DNA from: Paramagnetospirillum caucaseum
GTDB taxonomy: Bacteria; Pseudomonadota; Alphaproteobacteria; Rhodospirillales; Magnetospirillaceae
Direction: 5' to 3'
Assembly (NCBI RefSeq): GCF_000342045.1
Contig: NZ_AONQ01000042.1
Location: forward strand, 1 to 39,474
DNA: 39,474 bases
Below, in pieces: positions 32,724 to 39,474 of this stretch (position 1 is the stretch's first letter; every line of letters begins with the position of its first letter). The translations under genes and the position numbers were made by a program. Under the pieces are notes generated by a model. It saw only the letters and a list, made by a program, of their open reading frames with translations, ran no database searches and was not told the origin of the DNA.

Positions 32724-33713
32724 ATGGTTCCGTGGCTGCTGGATCTGCTGGTCTGCCCCACCTGCGCGCATCAGCCAGCCCTGGCCTTGACCGAGGCCGA
32801 AGAGCGGGACGGCGAGATCGTCGCCGGGACCTTATCCTGCCCGGACTGCCGGCAATCCTGGCCCATCCGGGGCGGCATCCCTCGGTTCGTCGCCGCCGAT
32901 CAGGATTACTGCGACAATTTCGGCTTCCAGTGGAAGCATTGGAAGGCGGTGCAGATCGACCGATTGTCGGGCCACGATCTCTCGGAACGCCGCTTCATGA
33001 CCGATAGCGGCTGGGCTCCGGACTGGATCAAGGACCGCCTGATTCTCGATTGCGGCTGCGGTGCCGGACGCTTCACCGATGTGGTGGCGCAAAAGGGGGG
33101 GCGGGTGGTGGCCTGCGACCTGTCCCAGGCCATCGAATCCTGCCATGAGACTACGCGGGTGCATGAGGGGCGGGTGGCCTGCATCCAGGCCTCGCTGTTC
33201 GAACTGCCGCTGCGCCGGGAAAGCTTCGACGGATTATTCTGCATGGGGGTGATCCAGCACACCCCCGACCCGGCGGCGGTCATGCGTGCCCTGCCCGCCT
33301 TTCTGGCTCCCGGCGGAGCGCTTGCCTACAATTTCTACGAGGCGGATTTCTGGCCCAAGCTGCAGCCGCTGAAATACGCGCTGCGCCTGCTCACCCCCCA
33401 CCTGTCCACCTCGGCCACCCTGAAGCTGTCCGAAACCCTGGTCCGCCTGCTGTTCCCCCTGAGCCACGCCCTGTCCGGCATTCCCAAGATCCGGCTGATC
33501 AACCATGTCCTGCCCATCTGCGCCACTCACGATCCTCGCCTGGACCGCGAGCAGCAATTCGTCTGGACCCTGCTCGACACCTTCGACTGGTACGGGCCGC
33601 GCTACGAGAACCGCCAGAAGCACCGGGATGTCGGATATCTGCTGCGGGCCGGAGGACTGGATGTGGTGGAATGCCGGCCCGGCATCGTCAACGCCCGGAA
33701 GGCGCAGCCCTGA
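32724..33713 (+). CDS. methyltransferase with N-terminal zinc ribbon
   Basis: A 329-residue protein. The N-terminal Trm112p-like zinc ribbon has C11, C14, C39 and C42 (CPTC, CPDC). The SAM-binding domain has LILDCGCGAGRF at about 106-117, ACDLSQA, and MGVIQHTPDP. C-terminal residues from about 205 (KYALRLLTPHLS onward) are a helical extension common in glycan-cluster methyltransferases of this type. The target is unknown; methylation of a sugar hydroxyl or chain end is plausible from context. The ATG has AAAGAGG 8 bases upstream. It is a lone plus-strand gene between two minus-strand operons, and its end overlaps the flippase gene by 26 bp. Confidence 0.85.
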   Translation: MVPWLLDLLVCPTCAHQPALALTEAEERDGEIVAGTLSCPDCRQSWPIRGGIPRFVAADQDYCDNFGFQWKHWKAVQIDRLSGHDLSERRFMTDSGWAPDWIKDRLILDCGCGAGRFTDVVAQKGGRVVACDLSQAIESCHETTRVHEGRVACIQASLFELPLRRESFDGLFCMGVIQHTPDPAAVMRALPAFLAPGGALAYNFYEADFWPKLQPLKYALRLLTPHLSTSATLKLSETLVRLLFPLSHALSGIPKIRLINHVLPICATHDPRLDREQQFVWTLLDTFDWYGPRYENRQKHRDVGYLLRAGGLDVVECRPGIVNARKAQP

Positions 33714-34914
33714 AGGCCGCCACGCCCAACACGGCGAAGGCGGCGCCATAGGCCGCCGACAGGGCCAGGGCCAGGACGGAAACCGGCTCCACCGCGTCCC
33801 CGGCCAGGGCGGCTCCCATCAGGAACGCGGCATACTGCACTCCCCGGGCCCACATGATGGAATGGACCAATCCCAGGGCGAAGCAATAGCCGCGCAGCAG
33901 CTCGAAGGTGGGGAAAAAGACCACCATTCCGGCCATGGCCGCCAGGATTGCCGCCGCCGGGCGCCAGTGCTCGCCGAACAGGAAGGGCACCACCGGATCG
34001 GCGAAGGCCACCGCCAGCAGGGCCGCCACGCCCAGCGACGCCAGTGCCCCCGACAGCAGCAAGGCCAGCAATCGCCGTTTCTGGCCGGCATCGGCCCGGC
34101 TGAAGGCGTTGACCGACAGGCGCGACAGGACCGGCGAGATCAGCTGGTGGGGAATGAGGGCCAGGCGCTGGCTCTGGGCCAGCAGGCCGGTGCCATGGCT
34201 GCCGGCGATGGCCCCCGAGCACAGCACCACCAAGCGGGCAAAGCCGCCCTCGCACACCCCTTCCAACCAGTAGACCCGCACGTCGGCGGCGAGAAACCGC
34301 AGATCCGCCCGGCGCGGCATCCGCCATTCCGGAGGACTGAGCGCCCCGATCCGGGCATAGGCCGCAAGGCGGGCGAGCGCCACCACCGCCTCCCTCGCAT
34401 ACAGGGTGACGGCACCGGCCCCCGACAGGATCAGGGCCACCGCCACCCCATGGCCCAGCATCTGGCTGCCGGTCTCCACCAGGGTGATGCGGCCATAGGC
34501 CATCTTGCGCTCGTAGAAGATCACCACCTGGCTGGTCCACTGGGTCAGCGCCAAAGCCGCCACCAGGGCCAGGGAATCGGCAGCGATCAGCCCGGCGAAA
34601 CCCAGCCAGGCCAGGGTCACCGCCAGCGCGATCACGCTCTCCCAGACCAGCGCGGCCCGATAGAGCGAGGCCCGTTCCGGCGTCATCTCGGCATCGGACA
34701 GGCGGATGATCAGCACGTTGAGGCGCAGCGACAGAATCGTCTGCACCAGGCCGCAGCCCGCCAAAATCAGGGCGAAGCGCCCGAAATCCTCGGGAAACAG
34801 CAGACGCATCAGCACCAGTTGGGCCAGGAACCCGGCCAGGGCCTGCACCAATGCGCCCATGGTCAGCGCCACGCCGCTGCTCACCAGCAGATTCCGGGAG
34901 AGGCGGATGCTCAC
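33688..34914 (-). CDS. Wzx-like flippase (MOP superfamily, oligosaccharide exporter)
   Basis: A 408-residue protein with about 11-12 hydrophobic segments and the typical N-terminus of polysaccharide transporters: NLLVSSGVALTMGALVQALAGF followed by LLFPEDFGRFAL. It would flip undecaprenyl-diphosphate-linked repeat units across the inner membrane. GTG at 34914 is chosen because it overlaps the preceding gene stop as GTGA; the open frame upstream is the shadow of that gene. The 3' end overlaps the convergent methyltransferase gene. A matching Wzy candidate is the protein at 7410-8690. Confidence 0.83.
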   Translation of the reverse strand: MSIRLSRNLLVSSGVALTMGALVQALAGFLAQLVLMRLLFPEDFGRFALILAGCGLVQTILSLRLNVLIIRLSDAEMTPERASLYRAALVWESVIALAVTLAWLGFAGLIAADSLALVAALALTQWTSQVVIFYERKMAYGRITLVETGSQMLGHGVAVALILSGAGAVTLYAREAVVALARLAAYARIGALSPPEWRMPRRADLRFLAADVRVYWLEGVCEGGFARLVVLCSGAIAGSHGTGLLAQSQRLALIPHQLISPVLSRLSVNAFSRADAGQKRRLLALLLSGALASLGVAALLAVAFADPVVPFLFGEHWRPAAAILAAMAGMVVFFPTFELLRGYCFALGLVHSIMWARGVQYAAFLMGAALAGDAVEPVSVLALALSAAYGAAFAVLGVAAFRAAPSGR

Positions 34915-35810
34915 GGCTCTGCCGCCATGGCCGTCAAGCCCTCGTCCACACTCATGGGCGGCGTCCAGCCCAGGGCGGCGCGGGTGGCGCGGTCGTCCAC
35001 CTGCAACGACCCCAGCACCCGTCCTACCGCGGCGCTCCGCCCGGTCAAACGCCCGGCCAAACGCAGCAAGGCGGGCGGAAACGGCAGCAGGCGGGGCGGG
35101 CGGCCCAACGCGCGGGCCATGCGGCGGATCAGCTCGGGGGTAGAGAGATCCTCGTCGTCCCTGACCAGCCACGTCCCCGGTGCGGCGGGATGGCGCGCCA
35201 TCAGGGCCAGAACATCGCAAAAATTGCCCAGCCCGATCAGCGAGCGGCGGTTCTCCACCAGGGCCAGCGGCAAGGGAATGCCCTTGGCCACCACGTTCAT
35301 CAGGGTGCGCAGGTTGCCCTTGACGCGGGGGCCGTAGATCAGCGGCGGACGCACCACCACCAGTTCCAACCCGGTGCGGGCGCAATGGGCGGCCAGGCGC
35401 TGCTCCGCCTCCCATTTGGAGCGGCCATAGGCATCCCATGGAGCGGGTTGCGACGTGTTGGTGAAGGCCTCTGCGTGGGTTTCCTCGCCATTGGCCTTGA
35501 TGGAGCTGACGAACACCAGCCGCCGGGCTCCCGCCGCCGCCGCCTGCTCGGCCAACCCGACCGAGCCCTCCACGTTGATGCGGTGAAACAGCGCCTCGGG
35601 ATCACCCCCGGTTTCCGTCATCACATGGGCGCGGTTGGCCAGATGAATCACCGTCTCCGCCCCCGCCAGCAGCGGGCGCCAATCGGTCTCGGGCCCAATC
35701 TCGCCCACCTCCCGCCGCCCGGCCCCGATAACCTCGTCCCCCCGGCGGCGCAGTTCCTCCACCAGGGCGGAACCCACGAAGCCGCCCGCGCCGGTAACCA
35801 GGATTCTCAT
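34911..35810 (-). CDS. NAD-dependent epimerase/4-reductase (WbpV/WreQ-like SDR)
   Basis: A 299-residue extended SDR. The cofactor motif is ILVTGAGGFVGSAL, followed by HLANRAHVM, VSSIKANGEET, the catalytic YGRSKWEAE (YxxxK) and RPPLIYGPRVKGNL. This pattern, immediately next to a WbpL-type transferase, matches the SDRs that reduce UDP-4-keto-6-deoxy-GlcNAc to QuiNAc or FucNAc. It would therefore make the first sugar of the repeat unit. It overlaps the WbpL-like gene by ATGA and the flippase gene by GTGA. A 4,6-dehydratase partner such as WbpM is not in the window. UDP-hexose 4-epimerase activity is the alternative. Confidence 0.8.
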   Translation of the reverse strand: MRILVTGAGGFVGSALVEELRRRGDEVIGAGRREVGEIGPETDWRPLLAGAETVIHLANRAHVMTETGGDPEALFHRINVEGSVGLAEQAAAAGARRLVFVSSIKANGEETHAEAFTNTSQPAPWDAYGRSKWEAEQRLAAHCARTGLELVVVRPPLIYGPRVKGNLRTLMNVVAKGIPLPLALVENRRSLIGLGNFCDVLALMARHPAAPGTWLVRDDEDLSTPELIRRMARALGRPPRLLPFPPALLRLAGRLTGRSAAVGRVLGSLQVDDRATRAALGWTPPMSVDEGLTAMAAEP

Positions 35811-36790
35811 GCCGGCCTCCCCTTGGACCAGACTTGCAAGATGGCCAGCAGGGCCGCCACCACCGCCAAGGCGGTCACGGCGCCGGCCAGCACCTGGCCC
35901 GAGGCGGCCATCAATGCCGCCAGAACCAGGACCGCATTCCCCGCCAGGATGGCTTGCGTCACCTGGGAATGGCTGCGCCCGCCCTGCACGGCGCGCTGGT
36001 AGAAGTGCTTGCGGTGCGCCTGCCAAATCTTCTCGCGGTTCAGCAGCCGGCGGGTGATGGTGATGGTGGCATCGGCCACGTAATAGGCGGGCAGGATCAG
36101 GGCGGCAGCCAGATGGCCCTCGGCGGCGAGTTGAAGCAGCAGCCCGCCCAGGATGAAGCCCAGCGGGATGGATCCCGAATCCCCCAGGAAGATACGGGCC
36201 GGGTGCCAGTTCCACACCAGGAAGCCCAGCCCGGCAGCCGCCGCGATCAATCCCGGCCCGCCTCCCGCTCCCCCCAGCAGGAGCAGGCCGATTCCGATGG
36301 CGGCGGTCTCCACCCCGGTGATGCCGTCGATGCCGTCCATGAAATTGGTGAGATTGAGGAACCACAGCCAGCCCAATCCGGCCAGCAGCCGGTCGGCCCA
36401 GACGGGCAGCCAACCCTGGAACACCAGGGCTCCCTCGGGCAGGACCCACAGACCGGCGGCCACCGCCAGGGCGTGAACGGCGAAGCGCGGTCCTGCCGCC
36501 AGGGTATGGCGGTCGTCCCACCAGGACAGCGCCATGAGGAGGGCGGCGCCCGCCATCAGCGCCCATTCCAGCGGTGCCGCTCCACCCGTGGCCAGCCGCC
36601 AGCCGGCCCAGCAGAGCAGGATGGCAGGCGTCACCGCCAGCCCGCCGCCGCGCGGCGTGGGCGCCGAATGGCTGGAACGTTCGTTGGGATGATCGAGATA
36701 GCGGCGGTGCAACAGCCAAGCGATGGCGGCGCGGGTGCCGGCCACCGTCAGAATGAAACAGGCGAAAGCGGCGGCCAGCGCCGGGATCAT
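35807..36790 (-). CDS. undecaprenyl-phosphate HexNAc-1-phosphate transferase (WecA/WbpL-like)
   Basis: A 327-residue polytopic membrane enzyme of the WecA/MraY family with about ten hydrophobic segments. The catalytic features are WWDDRHTL (D92, D93), LTNFMDGIDG (about 147-156), ARIFLGDSGS (about 198-207) and the cytoplasmic HRKHFYQR (259-266). RSSHSAPTPRGGG near the N-terminus is also typical. It transfers a HexNAc-1-phosphate to undecaprenyl phosphate, starting repeat-unit synthesis. The adjacent SDR suggests a QuiNAc- or FucNAc-type donor, as for WbpL. Its start overlaps the two-domain dehydrogenase stop (ATGA). Confidence 0.9.
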   Translation of the reverse strand: MIPALAAAFACFILTVAGTRAAIAWLLHRRYLDHPNERSSHSAPTPRGGGLAVTPAILLCWAGWRLATGGAAPLEWALMAGAALLMALSWWDDRHTLAAGPRFAVHALAVAAGLWVLPEGALVFQGWLPVWADRLLAGLGWLWFLNLTNFMDGIDGITGVETAAIGIGLLLLGGAGGGPGLIAAAAGLGFLVWNWHPARIFLGDSGSIPLGFILGGLLLQLAAEGHLAAALILPAYYVADATITITRRLLNREKIWQAHRKHFYQRAVQGGRSHSQVTQAILAGNAVLVLAALMAASGQVLAGAVTALAVVAALLAILQVWSKGRPA

Positions 36791-38949
36791 GCCTCCTCCG
36801 CCAGAACGATCCGTCGCCCCTCGCGCAAGGATTCCAGCACCGCGATGGTGGCCAGGCTGCTCTCGAACAGCTCTGCCTCGTCCACCGGGGCGGGACCGCC
36901 CGCCGCCACGGAAGTGACAAAGGCCTCCACCTCGGCGCGGTGCCCCTTGTCCTGGCCCAGCTTGGCCTTCTCCGTGCGGGTCCGACCGTCGGCGGTGATG
37001 CTGAGCGACAGGAAATTGTCGATCGCCACCACCGTGCCGCCGGCGAAGCACTCGAAGCGCTCCTTGCTGAAGGCGGAATCCCCCCGCCCGGTATAGATCA
37101 GGTTGGCTAGGCTGCCATCGGCGAAGGCCAGCGATACCGCCACGTCGTCGGCGGTGTCGTTCCCGCCCGCCGCCTGGGCCTGGACCGAGACGATGGGGCT
37201 GGCCGCCAGGCAGCGGGCCAGATCGATGAAGTGGCAGGCCTCGCCGACGATGCGCCCGCCGCCCTCTTCCGCCGCGTTGAGCCAGGCTTCCCGCGGCAAG
37301 GGTCCGGCATTGACCCGCAGCGACAGCACCTTGGGCCCCGGATGGCGGGCCAGTTCGGCGCGCGCCTTGACGATCATCGGGGCGAAGCGACGGTTGAAGC
37401 CCACCGCCAGGAATCCGGCGGAAGCCTCCCGCGCCGCCATCACCTGGGCCAGCTGGCCGCGATCGATGGCCAGCGGCTTTTCCACCAGCACCGACTTGCC
37501 CGCCGCCAGGGCACGGGCGGTGAACTCGGCATGGCTGGCATGGCGGGTGGCGATCAGCACGGCGTTGATGGCGGGATCGTCCAGAATCTCCGCCTCGGCG
37601 GTGCAGGCGCGGCCAAAGCCGAACACCGCCTGCCCGTGATCGGCGGTCATGCCCCGCGTGGTGGCGATGGCCGCCAGCTCCACGTTGGACAGGCGCTTGA
37701 ACTCGGGCAGCAACACCGTGCGGGCGAAGGCTCCGGCCCCGATGACGCCCAACACGCAACGTCCCGAGGCCGGAATCTTGGGTGCGGCGAAGACAGGCCT
37801 TGCCGCCTGGGCCGGGCGGTCATAGGCCAGCACCACGCCCAGATGGGGCTCGGTGCCTTCGGTCACCAGACGGTAGGCGTCCTCCGCCTGCCCGAAGGCG
37901 AAGCGGTGGCTGATCAACGGCGCGATCTCCAGGCGCCGCCCGGCGGGAGCGGCCATCAGGCGCACCACCTCGGCCAGATTCTGCGTCTCGGTCCAGCGCA
38001 CATAGCCCACGGGATACTTGACGCCGCGTCCCTCGAAATCGTCGTCATAGCGCCCCGGCCCGTAGGAGCGCGACACCATCACCGACAGCTCCTTCTTCAT
38101 GAAGGCGGCATAGGGGAACTCGGTGCCGGTCTTGCCGGTCATCACCACCTTTGCCCGGTCACGGGCGATCTCGGCAGCGGTCTCCAAAGGCCCGCTGGAA
38201 TCGGTGGCCGCCGCGATCAGGATGGCGTCACAGCCGATGCCGCCGGTCATGGCCTCCACCGCCTCGGGCAGGCCCGGCTCGGCCACGTTCCACACCAGCT
38301 CGGCCCCCAGCCGCGCCACCAGCTCCAGGCGGGCGGCATCGGTGTCCATGGCGATCACCCGGGCACCCTGCAGGCGGAGGAACTGCACCGCCAGCTGCCC
38401 CACCAGACCGACGCCCACCACGCAGACCACATCGCCCAGCCCCACACCCAGCGAGCGCACTCCATGGAGCGCGATGGAGCCCAGGGTGGCGAAGCAGGCG
38501 TGCTCGTCTTCCACGCCCTCGGGCAGCGGCACCACCAGATTGCGCGGCACCACGTTCAGTTCGGCATGGTTGGCCAGACCGGCCCCGGCGACGGCCACGC
38601 GCTGGCCCGGATGGAAGCTTCCTTCCAGGCCGGCGCCCACGGCGATGATTTCGCCGGCGGCGGAATAGCCCAGCGGCAACGGTTCGTCCAGGCGGGCCAT
38701 GACGGCGCGGAAGGTGGCCGCCAGCCCGTCGCGCCGGGCCTTGTCCAGCACCTTGCGCACCAGGTCGGGCCGCGCCTTGGCCTTGCCCGCCAGGCTCTTC
38801 CTGGCGAATTCCACCACCATGCGTTCGGTCCCCGCCGAGATCAGCGACGCCCTGGTGACGACCAGCAGCGAGCCGGCGCGGACCTTGGGCGCCGGCACCT
38901 CCTTGAGGGCCAGTTTCCCGCTGCGCGCGCTCTGGATGACCTGCTTCAT
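36787..38949 (-). CDS. two-domain oxidoreductase: MDR dehydrogenase fused to Gfo/Idh/MocA
   Basis: A 720-residue fusion. Residues about 1-375 are a medium-chain dehydrogenase with the nucleotide-binding stretch VCVVGVGLVGQLAVQ (about 176-190). Residues about 398-720 are a Gfo/Idh/MocA domain with GVIGAGAFARTV (401-412), VEKPLAID (489-496) and GGGRIVGEACHFIDLARC. In the first domain the usual catalytic zinc Cys motif (CGTD-like) reads SAGTER, so that ligand is missing; this seems typical of this fusion type in polysaccharide clusters. It may oxidise and re-reduce one nucleotide sugar at two positions. GGAAAGAAGC precedes the ATG. It overlaps the WbpL-like gene downstream. Confidence 0.87.
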   Translation of the reverse strand: MKQVIQSARSGKLALKEVPAPKVRAGSLLVVTRASLISAGTERMVVEFARKSLAGKAKARPDLVRKVLDKARRDGLAATFRAVMARLDEPLPLGYSAAGEIIAVGAGLEGSFHPGQRVAVAGAGLANHAELNVVPRNLVVPLPEGVEDEHACFATLGSIALHGVRSLGVGLGDVVCVVGVGLVGQLAVQFLRLQGARVIAMDTDAARLELVARLGAELVWNVAEPGLPEAVEAMTGGIGCDAILIAAATDSSGPLETAAEIARDRAKVVMTGKTGTEFPYAAFMKKELSVMVSRSYGPGRYDDDFEGRGVKYPVGYVRWTETQNLAEVVRLMAAPAGRRLEIAPLISHRFAFGQAEDAYRLVTEGTEPHLGVVLAYDRPAQAARPVFAAPKIPASGRCVLGVIGAGAFARTVLLPEFKRLSNVELAAIATTRGMTADHGQAVFGFGRACTAEAEILDDPAINAVLIATRHASHAEFTARALAAGKSVLVEKPLAIDRGQLAQVMAAREASAGFLAVGFNRRFAPMIVKARAELARHPGPKVLSLRVNAGPLPREAWLNAAEEGGGRIVGEACHFIDLARCLAASPIVSVQAQAAGGNDTADDVAVSLAFADGSLANLIYTGRGDSAFSKERFECFAGGTVVAIDNFLSLSITADGRTRTEKAKLGQDKGHRAEVEAFVTSVAAGGPAPVDEAELFESSLATIAVLESLREGRRIVLAEEA

Positions 38950-38963
38950 GCTTCTTTCCGTCC

Positions 38964-39474
<511 letters not shown>

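Noticed and set aside
33688-35439. A 583-residue frame implying an N-terminally extended flippase
   Set aside because: The first 170 residues are the shadow of the SDR gene at 34911-35810. The flippase N-terminus begins at the GTG at 34914, which overlaps the SDR stop.

Overview
This is a dense, GC-rich stretch of about 39.5 kb, almost entirely given to making nucleotide sugars, transferring them, and exporting a cell-surface polysaccharide (capsule, exopolysaccharide or O-antigen). High GC, frequent GTG/TTG starts, 1-4 base stop/start overlaps and the protein families suggest an alphaproteobacterium, most likely of the Rhodospirillales (Magnetospirillum-like). That is an inference from style: no rRNA or other marker gene is present. 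I find no tRNA, rRNA, CRISPR array, phage or intact insertion sequence.

Layout. 1-7435 (+): a metal-linked fusion protein (DUF2478 plus DUF4213/DUF364) coupled to a methyltransferase, a polysaccharide deacetylase, three glycosyltransferases, a toxin-antitoxin pair between two of them, and a UDP-glucuronate decarboxylase. 7410-8690 (-): an O-antigen ligase/polymerase-like membrane protein. 8818-10332 (+): a glycosyltransferase fused to a methyltransferase. 17733-10342 (-): a seven-gene operon with a GT-C membrane transferase, a sugar C-methyltransferase, a PLP sugar dehydratase with His in place of the catalytic Lys, an SDR reductase, then rmlC, rmlB and rmlA. 17853-19505 (+): a B12-binding radical SAM protein, followed by a 200-bp nested inverted-repeat element. 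21443-19724 (-): a SIS isomerase and wecB. 21605-24968 (+): manC and a heparinase II/III-like protein. 32454-24944 (-): a GT4 transferase, then a second modified-sugar cassette (GT2, cupin, C-methyltransferase, SDR, Gfo/Idh oxidoreductase, AsnB-like amidotransferase). 32724-33713 (+): a zinc-ribbon methyltransferase behind a hairpin-rich leader. 39474-33688 (-): a nucleotide-sugar dehydrogenase (cut by the window edge), a two-domain dehydrogenase, a WecA/WbpL-type initiating transferase, a 4-reductase/epimerase and a Wzx-like flippase.

How it may work together. The WbpL-like enzyme would load the first sugar phosphate on undecaprenyl phosphate. The glycosyltransferases extend the unit with rhamnose-type or other 6-deoxy sugars, mannose, ManNAc, xylose and uronic acids. 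The flippase moves it across the membrane, and the ligase/polymerase-like protein joins it. The most unusual chemistry is two separate C-methyltransferase cassettes, one with a His-type PLP 3-dehydratase, suggesting branched and deoxygenated sugars whose identity cannot be read from the sequence. No rmlD is present in the window.
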